Shown here piece by piece: positions 16,177-23,776 of a DNA stretch of 64,000 nt. The translations under genes and the position numbers were made by a program. Under the pieces are notes generated by a model. The model was given only the letters and a program-made list of their open reading frames with translations, was not told the DNA's origin and made no database searches. Source of the DNA: JAVBJV01 sp031555315 (GTDB lineage: Bacteria > Pseudomonadota > Alphaproteobacteria > Acetobacterales > Acetobacteraceae); the NCBI GenBank assembly GCA_031555315.1, contig JAVBUO010000008.1, positions 1 through 64,000 on the forward strand, in the 5' to 3' direction. Positions within the stretch are counted from its first letter, which is position 1. Every line of letters begins with the position of its first letter.

Positions 16177-17523
16177 ATGGTTCCCCGTTACTCACGCCCC
16201 GATATGACCCGCGTCTGGACCCCCATCAACCGTTACCGGATCTGGTTCGAAATCGAGGCCCTGGCTGCCGAACGCATGGCGCAGATCGGCATCATTCCCG
16301 CCCAGTCGGCCAAGATCATCCGCGAGCGCGGCGAGCCGCGGGTGCGCGCGATGACCGACGCCGACGTGCAGAAGATCGACGAGATCGAAAGCGTGGTCCG
16401 CCACGACGTGATCGCCTTCCTGACCTGGCTGGCCGAAGGCGTCGGCGAGGAGTCGCGCTTCGTGCATCAAGGCATGACGTCGTCCGACGTGCTGGACACC
16501 ACGCTCTCGGTTCAGTTGCGTGATGCTGCTGATATTCTGCTTTCAGGTTTGGATGCGCTGCTGGCGGTGCTGAAACGCCGCGCCTTCGAGTACAAGCACA
16601 CGATCACCGTCGGCCGCAGCCACGGCATCCACGCCGAACCGACCAGTTTTGGGCAGAAGCTGGCAGGATTCTACGCCGAATTCTCGCGCAATCGCGCCCG
16701 TCTGCTGGCCGCCCGGGCCGAGATCGCCACCTGCGCGATCAGCGGCGCGGTCGGCACGTTTGCCCATATCGACCCGTCGATCGAGGCCTTCGTCGCCGAA
16801 AAGCTCGGGCTGGCGGTAGAGCCTGTCTCCACCCAGGTGATCCCGCGCGATCGCCACGCGGCGTTCTTCTGCACGCTGGCGATCATCGCCACGGGCATCG
16901 AACGCCTGGCAACCGAAGTGCGCCATCTGCAGCGCAGCGAAGTGCGCGAAGCGGAAGAATTCTTCCATGCCGGGCAGAAGGGTTCGTCGGCGATGCCGCA
17001 CAAGCGCAACCCGGTTCTGAGCGAAAACCTGACCGGTCTGGCGCGTGTGGTTCGCGGTTACGCGATGCCGGCGCTCGAGAACGTGACGCTGTGGCACGAA
17101 CGCGACATCAGCCATTCGTCGGTGGAACGCTTCATCGCCCCCGACGCGACGATCACGCTGGATTTCGCGCTGGCACGTCTGACCGGCATGATGGACAAGC
17201 TGACCGTCTATACCGAACGCATGGCCGAAAACGTCGAAGGGCTGGGCGGCGTGGTGCACAGCGGCGAAGTACTGCTGGCGCTGACCCAGGCGGGCATCTC
17301 GCGCGAGGACTCGTACAAGATCGTGCAGCGCTGCGCGATGGCGACGTGGCAGGCACTGGGCAAAGGCGGCAAGACCTTCCGCGAAAACCTGGAAGCCGAC
17401 CCCGAGGTCGCCGGCAAGCTGAGCCGCGAGAAGCTGGACGAAGCCCTGGATCCGCGCCGCCATCTGGCGCATCTGGACGCCGTTTTCACCCGCGTGTTCG
17501 GTGAACCCGGACCGCAGGCATGA
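16177..17523 (+). CDS. purB: Adenylosuccinate lyase
   Basis: 448 aa. Catalyses two fumarate-releasing steps of purine synthesis, SAICAR to AICAR and adenylosuccinate to AMP, in the cytoplasm. Fumarase/aspartase superfamily signatures are present: HQGMTSSDVLDTTLS, the general-acid region GRSHGIHAEPTSFG, and the flexible signature loop GSSAMPHKRNPVLSE with the catalytic serine. The start at MVPRYSRPDM was chosen because GAGGCAG is correctly spaced and family members begin with (M)IPRYSRPEM. An ATG 42 bases upstream is in frame but unlikely. A strong terminator follows, so it is probably transcribed apart from the genes downstream. Confidence 0.97.
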   Translation: MVPRYSRPDMTRVWTPINRYRIWFEIEALAAERMAQIGIIPAQSAKIIRERGEPRVRAMTDADVQKIDEIESVVRHDVIAFLTWLAEGVGEESRFVHQGMTSSDVLDTTLSVQLRDAADILLSGLDALLAVLKRRAFEYKHTITVGRSHGIHAEPTSFGQKLAGFYAEFSRNRARLLAARAEIATCAISGAVGTFAHIDPSIEAFVAEKLGLAVEPVSTQVIPRDRHAAFFCTLAIIATGIERLATEVRHLQRSEVREAEEFFHAGQKGSSAMPHKRNPVLSENLTGLARVVRGYAMPALENVTLWHERDISHSSVERFIAPDATITLDFALARLTGMMDKLTVYTERMAENVEGLGGVVHSGEVLLALTQAGISREDSYKIVQRCAMATWQALGKGGKTFRENLEADPEVAGKLSREKLDEALDPRRHLAHLDAVFTRVFGEPGPQA

Positions 17524-17527
17524 TGCA

Positions 17528-17564
17528 GAGGGGCGATGCTATCATGGCATCGCCCCTCTCGTTT
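17528..17564 (+). terminator. Intrinsic terminator after purB
   Basis: GAGGGGCGATGC pairs perfectly with GCATCGCCCCTC around a 7-base loop (17528-17558), then TCGTTT. It lies between the purB stop and the next start at 17577. Confidence 0.8.
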
Positions 17565-17576
17565 CGGATCGTCACA

Positions 17577-18296
17577 ATGTTCCCCGCCCCCCTCACCCTG
17601 ATTCTGCTGCCCGGCCTCGACGGCACGGCGCGGCTGTTCGCGGACTTTCAGGCCAGCCTGCCGGAGACGCTGGCCGTGCAGGCGATCGCCTATCCACCCG
17701 ATGTGCCGATGGGCTATGCCGAACTGGCCGATTACGTGGCCGCGCGCCTGCCCGCCGAAGGGAAACTGGTGTTTCTTGGGGAATCGTTCTCGGGCCCGCT
17801 GTCGGTGATGATGACCGCGCGTTTCGCCGATCGCGCCGCGGGGCTGGTGCTGGCCGGCACCTTCGTGGTGCCGCCGGTGGCGCGCTGGATGACGGCGTTG
17901 GGCAAACGGTTCAGCCATCACCTCGTGCCGCGTTTCCTGATCGACCTGTTCTGCGCCAACGCCGCCACGCCCGCGCATATGTACACCCTGCTGCACGAAG
18001 CCATCGCCACATTGTCCCCCGCCGTGGTGCAAAGGCGCGTGCTGGCGCTGTCGCAGGCCGACATGCGCGCCACGCTGGCCCGCACCGCCTGCCCGCTGCT
18101 GGTGCTGCACGGCGCGCGCGACCGGCTGATCGCCCCGCGCCTGCTGCGGCACATGACCGATGCGCGCCCCGATGCCACCGTGCAGATGCTCGACGCCCCG
18201 CACCTGATCCTGCAGACCCGCCCACAGGAAGCGGCGGCCGCCCTCTGCGACTGGCTTTCGACGCACGAATACCCAGAATCCGACCGTCCGAGCTAA
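17577..18296 (+). CDS. Alpha/beta-fold hydrolase
   Basis: 239 aa. It opens FPAPLTLILLPGLDGTARLFADFQ, the usual first strand and oxyanion region of an alpha/beta hydrolase. The nucleophile elbow is GESFSGP (Ser near residue 71). A late acid is in VLHGARDRLIAP and the catalytic His is in DAPHLILQTRP, giving a complete Ser-Asp-His triad. No signal peptide is seen. The substrate cannot be told; relatives include esterases and peptidases. The start was placed after the purB terminator hairpin because an earlier in-frame ATG at 17520 would have to be translated through that hairpin. Confidence 0.82.
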   Translation: MFPAPLTLILLPGLDGTARLFADFQASLPETLAVQAIAYPPDVPMGYAELADYVAARLPAEGKLVFLGESFSGPLSVMMTARFADRAAGLVLAGTFVVPPVARWMTALGKRFSHHLVPRFLIDLFCANAATPAHMYTLLHEAIATLSPAVVQRRVLALSQADMRATLARTACPLLVLHGARDRLIAPRLLRHMTDARPDATVQMLDAPHLILQTRPQEAAAALCDWLSTHEYPESDRPS

Positions 18297-18328
18297 GGAT
18301 TCCCATCCGCCACAGAAGGTTCATTTCC

Positions 18329-18730
18329 ATGCCGTCTTCTTTCCGCGCCCCTCGTCTGTTCCTGATGGCCGGTCTGTCGGCCTTGCCGCTGACCGCCTGT
18401 TCCGACGATTCCCGGACGCCGTCCTCCGCCGGTTCCGGCCCGCTGGTCATCGAAAGCGCGCCGCGCGTCGCGGTCTCCAGCGAAAGTCTGACACCGCCAT
18501 CCGGCACCCGCGCCACAGCGCCCGGCCACAGCGCCCCCGCCCCTGCTGCCGCGGCACCGGCAGCAACAGCGGTTCCCGTTACCCCCGCTTCCACCTATCC
18601 CGCTTCCACCTATATGGAGCCGCCCGCTGCAACGCCTTCCGCACCTTCCTATACCGCACCCACATCGTCCAGCGCCCTCGGTGCGGCCAGGTCCGGCACA
18701 TCGCAGCCCCCCGTGCCGCGCCAGCGCTGA
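18329..18730 (+). CDS. Small Ala/Pro/Ser/Thr-rich putative lipoprotein
   Basis: 133 aa. The N-terminus (MPSSFRAPRLFLMAGLSALPLTACSDD) is a lipoprotein signal peptide with lipobox LTAC, predicting a lipid-anchored envelope protein. The mature part is low complexity, dominated by Ala, Pro, Ser and Thr (APAPAAAAPAATAVPVTPAS, with a doubled YPAST). No known domain is recognised. It starts 32 bases after the hydrolase and precedes a second small secreted protein. It may be a tether or spacer in the periplasm. The function is unknown. Confidence 0.7.
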   Translation: MPSSFRAPRLFLMAGLSALPLTACSDDSRTPSSAGSGPLVIESAPRVAVSSESLTPPSGTRATAPGHSAPAPAAAAPAATAVPVTPASTYPASTYMEPPAATPSAPSYTAPTSSSALGAARSGTSQPPVPRQR

Positions 18731-18852
18731 ACTGCGTAACATTCCGTCACGCTTTTTCTCGTAATTATTTTTCTTTTCTTGTTACGATTCTCGCCCCGAT
18801 CACGCCATGATTTGCGGTGATACTCCACGGTGACGGACGAATGGAGGCAACA

Positions 18853-19221
18853 ATGAAATTTCTGATTGCACCCGCCATGTTGGCCTTGCTGACCACCGCG
18901 CCTGCGATGGCAGTGTCCGTTCCTGCACCTGCGGCCGAGCGTCAGGTATCCGCCCCGCTGATCCAGGTGCGCGACGACGGCTGGAGACGGGGCCCGCCAC
19001 CCGGCAGGTGGCATGGTGGTCCTCCTCCGGGCCGGTGGCATGGTGGCCCTCCTCCGGGCTGGAGATCTTCTTATTACGGACGCCCGTATTACGGACCGCC
19101 GCCACGCTACTGGCGTCCGCCGCCGCGGTATTATTATCCGCCACCGCCGCCGGTCTACTACGCACCGCCACCGCCGGTCTATTATCCGGGGCCCAGTGTC
19201 GGCTTCTATTTCGGCTTCTGA
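18853..19221 (+). CDS. Secreted Pro/Tyr/Gly-rich repeat protein
   Basis: 122 aa. GGAGG lies six bases before the ATG. A signal peptide is clear: MKFLIAPAMLALLTTAPAMA. The mature protein has three tandem copies of a nine-residue unit GPPPGRWHG (the third ends GPPPGW), then a Tyr/Pro-rich tail (PRYYYPPPPPVYYAPPPPV) ending VGFYFGF. Such short aromatic- and proline-rich exported proteins are widespread in Alphaproteobacteria and of unknown function. The aromatic C-terminus ending in Phe resembles an outer-membrane sorting end, but with no barrel this is only an observation. Histidines in the repeat could bind metal. Confidence 0.78.
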   Translation: MKFLIAPAMLALLTTAPAMAVSVPAPAAERQVSAPLIQVRDDGWRRGPPPGRWHGGPPPGRWHGGPPPGWRSSYYGRPYYGPPPRYWRPPPRYYYPPPPPVYYAPPPPVYYPGPSVGFYFGF

Positions 19222-19229
19222 GCCCCGGC

Positions 19230-19278
19230 CTTCCGGTTTTCCGTCTGGTTTTCAACCTTCCAGGCGGAAAACCGGAAG
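19230..19278. terminator. Long inverted repeat before purC, terminator-like
   Basis: CTTCCGGTTTTCCGTCTGG pairs with CCAGGCGGAAAACCGGAAG (19 pairs, one G-U in plus-strand RNA). It is followed by ATAAAA rather than a U-run. It probably insulates the secreted-protein gene from purC, but may have another role. Confidence 0.55.
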
Positions 19279-19370
19279 ATAAAACGCCAACAGACGTGGC
19301 GGGATCAGGCGGGCGTTGCTATACGGCCCTCATCCGGATCGTCCCGGTCGCCGTATGAGAAGGTTTCGCA

Positions 19371-20135
19371 ATGGCCCGTCGCCGTCAGCTTTACGAAGGT
19401 AAGGCAAAGATTCTGTTCGAAGGCCCCGAGCCTGGAACGCTCGTCCAGTATTTCAAAGACGATGCCACGGCCTTCAACGCGCAGAAAAAAGGCACCATCA
19501 CCGGCAAGGGCGTGCTGAACAACCGTATCAGCGAATTCCTGATGACCAAGCTGGCCGAGATCGGTATCCCCACCCACTTCATCCGCCGCCTCAACATGCG
19601 CGAACAGCTGGTACGCGAGGTCGAGATCATTCCGTTGGAAGTGGTGGTGCGCAATGTGGCCGCCGGCAGCATCTCCACCCGCCTCGGCATCGCCGAAGGC
19701 ACCCGCCTGCCGCGCAGCGTCATCGAATACTACTACAAGCGCGACGATCTAGGCGACCCGATGGTGAACGAGGAGCACATCACCGCCTTCGGCTGGGCCG
19801 TGCCGCCGGAGATGGACGAGATCATCAGCCTGACGCTGCGTGTCAACGATTTCCTGTCGGGTCTGCTGCTCGGCGTGGGCATCACACTGGTCGACTTCAA
19901 GCTGGAATTCGGCCGGCTGTGGGAAAACGACGAGATGCGCATCGTGCTGGCCGACGAGATCAGCCCCGACAACTGCCGCTTGTGGGACGCCAAGACCGGC
20001 GAAAAGATGGACAAGGACCGCTTCCGCCGCGACCTGGGCAAGGTCGAGGAAGCATATCAGGAAGTCGCCCGCCGTCTGGGCATCCTGCCCGAGGCCGGGG
20101 CGCGCGACATGAAAGGCCCGGAGACCGTTCAGTGA
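19371..20135 (+). CDS. purC: Phosphoribosylaminoimidazole-succinocarboxamide (SAICAR) synthase
   Basis: 254 aa, normal for bacterial PurC. ATP-dependent ligation of aspartate to CAIR in purine synthesis. Family motifs: YEGKAKILFEG at the N-terminus, DDATAFNAQKKGTITGKG, the signature EVVVRNVAAGSISTRLGI, and LVDFKLEFGR with DEISPDNCRLWD near the C-terminus. Followed without a gap by purS (GTGA overlap), then a small membrane protein, purQ and purL. This is the standard alphaproteobacterial purC-purS-purQ-purL run with one extra gene. Confidence 0.97.
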   Translation: MARRRQLYEGKAKILFEGPEPGTLVQYFKDDATAFNAQKKGTITGKGVLNNRISEFLMTKLAEIGIPTHFIRRLNMREQLVREVEIIPLEVVVRNVAAGSISTRLGIAEGTRLPRSVIEYYYKRDDLGDPMVNEEHITAFGWAVPPEMDEIISLTLRVNDFLSGLLLGVGITLVDFKLEFGRLWENDEMRIVLADEISPDNCRLWDAKTGEKMDKDRFRRDLGKVEEAYQEVARRLGILPEAGARDMKGPETVQ

Positions 20136-20377
20136 CCAAAGCCGTTGTAACCGTAACGCTGAAAAACGGCGTGCTCGACCCGCAGGGCAAGGCGATCGGC
20201 CATGCGCTGCAAAACCTGGGTTATCAGGGTGTGGGCGATGTGCGCATGGGCAAGATCATCGAACTGGAACTGGCTGAAACCGATGCGGCGAAGGCCCGAG
20301 CGCAGGCCGAGGACATGGCCCGCAAGCTGCTGGCCAACACGGTGATCGAGAGCTTTAAGGTCGAGATCGCCGGATGA
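20132..20377 (+). CDS. purS: Phosphoribosylformylglycinamidine synthase subunit PurS
   Basis: 81 aa from a GTG start overlapping the purC stop. The small structural subunit joins PurQ and PurL into the FGAM synthase complex. It shows the PurS pattern VTVTLKNGVLDPQGKAIGHALQNLGY and GKIIELEL in a compact alpha/beta fold. The start is set by the GTGA overlap and by the conserved TKAVVTVTLK opening. Confidence 0.95.
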   Translation: MTKAVVTVTLKNGVLDPQGKAIGHALQNLGYQGVGDVRMGKIIELELAETDAAKARAQAEDMARKLLANTVIESFKVEIAG

Positions 20378-20598
20378 TGAAGTCGTCATTGCTGCTGATG
20401 GCGGTGATGACGGTGGTGCTGGCGATCGGGCTGTCCAGGCTGGAAGCCCGCAAGGCCGCACTGAAACCGCGCGAGACGCTGGTCGCGCGCGGCAAGCGAG
20501 GACTGAACCGATGGGTGAATGCCGCGGCGATCGCGGCGGCGCTCACTCTTCTCATTATGGGCGGACTGCACTGGTTCCGCGTCTGGCAGCAGGGCTGA
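20374..20598 (+). CDS. Small two-span membrane protein between purS and purQ
   Basis: 74 aa, overlapping the purS stop by four bases (ATGATGA) and ending 5 bases before purQ, so it is tightly coupled in the purine operon. Two hydrophobic segments can be seen: SLLLMAVMTVVLAIGL and AAAIAAALTLLIMGGLHWF. A basic loop (LEARKAALKPRETLVARGKRGLNRW) lies between, predicting both ends on one side of the membrane. I do not recognise a family. The coupling to purS/purQ is clear in the sequence, but whether it affects the purine complex is unknown. Confidence 0.72.
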   Translation: MMKSSLLLMAVMTVVLAIGLSRLEARKAALKPRETLVARGKRGLNRWVNAAAIAAALTLLIMGGLHWFRVWQQG

Positions 20599-20602
20599 TT
20601 TC

Positions 20603-21295
20603 ATGAAAGCCGGTATCGTCACTTTCCCAGGCACCAACCGCGAACGCGACATGGCGATCGCTCTGGAACGCAGCACGGGGCGTCCCCCGCGCATGATCTG
20701 GCATCGCGAAACGGATCTGTCCGGACTGGATCTGGTGGTCCTGCCGGGCGGATTTTCGTACGGCGATTATCTGCGCACCGGCGCGATGGCCGCGCAGTCG
20801 CCGGTGATGGGCGCCGTGCGCGCCTATGCGGCGCGCGGCGGATACATCCTCGGCGTCTGCAACGGCTTTCAGATGCTGTGCGAGGCGCAGATGCTGCCCG
20901 GCGTGCTGTTGCGCAACGCCACACTGCGCTTCCTGTCGATGGACTGCCACATGCGCGTGGAACGCACCGGCACGGCGTTCACCGGCCAGTATCAGAAAGG
21001 CCAGGTGATCCGTTCGCCGATGGCGCACGGCGACGGCAACTGGTTCGCCGATGCCGAAACCGTGAAGCGTATCGAAGGCGAAGGTCTGGTGGCGTTTCGC
21101 TACACCGCGCCCGATGGATCGCTGGATCCGGCGCACAACCGCAACGGCAGCGTGAACGCGATCGCCGGCATCTTCAGCCCCGATCTGCGCATCATGGGGC
21201 TGATGCCGCATCCGGAGAACCTGACCGACCCGCTGTGCGGCGGTGTCGACGGCAAACCGCTGTTCGACAGCCTGACCGCCGCCCTCGCCGCTTAA
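20603..21295 (+). CDS. purQ: Phosphoribosylformylglycinamidine synthase subunit PurQ (glutaminase)
   Basis: 230 aa. The class I glutamine amidotransferase subunit of FGAM synthase supplies ammonia to PurL. It begins MKAGIVTFPGTNRERDM and has the nucleophile elbow GVCNGFQML (catalytic Cys near residue 87). The C-terminal His-x-Glu pair is in GLMPHPEN. The start was taken at the ATG giving this conserved opening; the upstream in-frame part overlaps the small membrane protein gene and has no homology. Confidence 0.96.
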   Translation: MKAGIVTFPGTNRERDMAIALERSTGRPPRMIWHRETDLSGLDLVVLPGGFSYGDYLRTGAMAAQSPVMGAVRAYAARGGYILGVCNGFQMLCEAQMLPGVLLRNATLRFLSMDCHMRVERTGTAFTGQYQKGQVIRSPMAHGDGNWFADAETVKRIEGEGLVAFRYTAPDGSLDPAHNRNGSVNAIAGIFSPDLRIMGLMPHPENLTDPLCGGVDGKPLFDSLTAALAA

Positions 21296-21319
21296 TTTCC
21301 CGCGTTACGGAAGACCGCT

Positions 21320-23521
21320 GTGACCGACATTGCGACACTCCCCCTCGACACCGCCCGCAAACTGGCTGCCGATTACGGGCTGGCGCCCGACGAATTCGAC
21401 ACCGTGCTGTCGATCATGGGCCGCGCGCCCAGCCTGACCGAGCTCGGCATCTTCAGCGTGATGTGGTCGGAACACTGCTCGTACAAATCCTCGCGCGTGT
21501 GGCTGAAGGAACTGCCGACCAAAGCGCCGTGGGTGATCCACGGCCCGGGCGAGAACGCCGGCGTGATCGATATCGGCGATGGCCTCGCCGCCGTGTTCAA
21601 GATGGAAAGCCACAACCATCCGTCTTACATCGAACCGTATCAGGGCGCGGCGACCGGTGTGGGCGGCATTCTGCGCGACGTGTTCACGATGGGCGCGCGC
21701 CCGATCGCCAACCTGAACGCGCTGCGCTTCGGCGACCCGAAGCTGCCGCGCACGAAGCAGATCGTCGACGGCGTGGTGCGCGGCATCGGCGGCTACGGCA
21801 ACTGCGTCGGCGTGCCGACGGTGGGCGGCGAGGTGAACTTCCACCCCGCCTATAACGGCAACCCGCTGGTCAACGCGATGACGGTCGGGCTGGCGAAAAA
21901 GGACCGCATCTTCCTGTCCGCCGCGGCGGGGATCGGCAATCCGGTCGTCTATGTCGGCTCGAAGACCGGGCGCGACGGCATTCACGGCGCCACCATGGCC
22001 AGCGCCGAATTCGGCGAGGACGCCGAGGAAAAACGCCCCACCGTGCAGGTCGGCGACCCGTTCACCGAAAAACTGCTGATCGAAGCCTGCATGGAACTGA
22101 TGGCGACCGACGCGATCGTCGCCATTCAGGACATGGGAGCGGCAGGGTTGACCTCGTCCTCGGTCGAGATGGCCGGCAAGGGCGGGATCGGCATCGAACT
22201 CAACCTCGATCACGTGCCGCAGCGCGAAACCGGCATGACCGCCTACGAGATGATGCTGAGCGAAAGCCAGGAACGCATGCTCATCATCATCGATCCGGCC
22301 AAGACCGAAATGGCGCGCGCCATCTTCGAGAAATGGGAACTCGACTTCGCGATCATCGGCCATCTGACCGACACCGGTCATATCGTGGTGAAGCACAAGG
22401 GCGCGATCGAAGCCGACATCCCGCTCGACCCGCTGTCGGAAAAGGCGCCGCTGTATCGCCGTCCGCATGTCGCCACGCCGAAACCCGCCGAACTCGCGCC
22501 GCCCGCCGATCCGGCCGGGCTGAAGCAGGCGCTGCTGACACTGATCGCCTGCCCCGACCTCGCCTCGCGCGCCTGGATCTGGGATCAGTACGATGCGACG
22601 GTCGGCGGGCAGACCGTCAAGCGCCCGGGCGCCGCCGATGCCGCCGTGGTGCGGCTCGACGGTTACAAACGCGCGCTGGCGATGACCGCCGACTGCACGC
22701 CACGCTACTGCCAGGCCGACCCCGAAGAAGGCGGCAAACAGGCGGTCGCCGAGGCGTGGCGCAACATCACCGCCGTCGGCGCGAAGCCGCTGGCGATCAC
22801 CGACAACATGAATTTCGGCAACCCGCAGAAGCCCGAGATCATGGGCCAGTTCGCCGCGGCCGTGATGGGCATGAAGGATGCCTGCATCGCGCTCGACTTC
22901 CCGGTGGTCAGCGGCAATGTCAGCCTCTACAACGAAACCGAGGGCAAGGGCATCCTGCCGACCCCGGCGATCGGCGGCGTCGGCGTGCTGGAAGACGCGG
23001 CGCAGGCCGTGGGATCGGCGGCAGCGGCCGGGCAGACGCTGGTGCTGATCGGCGACACCAAAGGCTGGCTCGGCCAGTCGCTGTGGCTGCGCGAGATCCT
23101 GAACCGCGAGGACGGCGCACCGCCCGCGGTGGATCTGAAGGCCGAACGGCGCAACGGCGATTTCGTGCGCGCGCAAATCCTGAACGGGCGGATCACCGCC
23201 TGCCACGACGTCTCGGACGGCGGCGCTTTGGTCGCAATTGCGGAAATGTGCATGAACGGCAGGACCGGCGCTGTGCTGAAACCCGCCCCGGCAAACGTGC
23301 CCGCACATGCGTTCTGGTTCGGCGAAGATCAGGGCCGCTACATCGCCGCCACCGCCGATGCCCCTGCTCTGCTGGCGGATGCGGCGAAGGCCGGTGTGCC
23401 CGCCGGCGTCATCGCCACCTGCACCGGCACGGCGCTGACCCTGCCCGACGGAACAGCCATCGGCATTGCCGAACTGGCGGAACAAAACGCGCGCTTCTTT
23501 CAGGCGCTGATGCGTGCCTGA
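21320..23521 (+). CDS. purL: Phosphoribosylformylglycinamidine synthase subunit PurL
   Basis: 733 aa from a GTG start, typical for the small-type PurL that works with PurS and PurQ. It uses ATP and glutamine-derived ammonia to convert FGAR to FGAM. Visible motifs are WSEHCSYKSSRVWLKEL, FKMESHNHPSYIEPYQGAATGVGGILRDVF, GNCVGVPTVGGEV, and MGAAGLTSSSVEMAGKG. Repeated AIRS-like domains follow, ending in the half with HDVSDGGALVAIAEM. Last of the contiguous purine genes here. A 255-base gap without a convincing gene follows. Confidence 0.97.
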   Translation: MTDIATLPLDTARKLAADYGLAPDEFDTVLSIMGRAPSLTELGIFSVMWSEHCSYKSSRVWLKELPTKAPWVIHGPGENAGVIDIGDGLAAVFKMESHNHPSYIEPYQGAATGVGGILRDVFTMGARPIANLNALRFGDPKLPRTKQIVDGVVRGIGGYGNCVGVPTVGGEVNFHPAYNGNPLVNAMTVGLAKKDRIFLSAAAGIGNPVVYVGSKTGRDGIHGATMASAEFGEDAEEKRPTVQVGDPFTEKLLIEACMELMATDAIVAIQDMGAAGLTSSSVEMAGKGGIGIELNLDHVPQRETGMTAYEMMLSESQERMLIIIDPAKTEMARAIFEKWELDFAIIGHLTDTGHIVVKHKGAIEADIPLDPLSEKAPLYRRPHVATPKPAELAPPADPAGLKQALLTLIACPDLASRAWIWDQYDATVGGQTVKRPGAADAAVVRLDGYKRALAMTADCTPRYCQADPEEGGKQAVAEAWRNITAVGAKPLAITDNMNFGNPQKPEIMGQFAAAVMGMKDACIALDFPVVSGNVSLYNETEGKGILPTPAIGGVGVLEDAAQAVGSAAAAGQTLVLIGDTKGWLGQSLWLREILNREDGAPPAVDLKAERRNGDFVRAQILNGRITACHDVSDGGALVAIAEMCMNGRTGAVLKPAPANVPAHAFWFGEDQGRYIAATADAPALLADAAKAGVPAGVIATCTGTALTLPDGTAIGIAELAEQNARFFQALMRA

Positions 23522-23776
23522 TACCCAACACACCTCCGGAGAAGGGCCGCAGGTAAATTCCATTTATCCTGTTGAGAGCGAAACCGACGGTAGCTGCCTC
23601 GGAATAAACTTGAACCAGCCGTTGCGCGCCTTTCCCGGTACACGCGCGATGCCGGAGCGATTCGTGCCATGGCTGTTGACCATGTTGGGCATTGCCTGAA
23701 AGCATGAACGCCGGTATGGCCGGATGAACACACAACATGACACACTCGAATCGCTAACCGGACGAGGTGAAGACCC

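Noticed and set aside
17501..18328. 409-aa frame leading into the lipoprotein gene
   Set aside because: Only the last 133 codons have a signal peptide and lipobox; the first part is an out-of-frame reading of the hydrolase gene.
18990..19060. Short tandem DNA repeats resembling a small repeat array
   Set aside because: They encode the in-frame GPPPGRWHG repeats of a secreted protein; there are no spacers, so this is not a CRISPR array.
23514..23699. 61-aa frame after purL
   Set aside because: No ribosome site, no family-like sequence, and it overlaps the purL stop only by chance.
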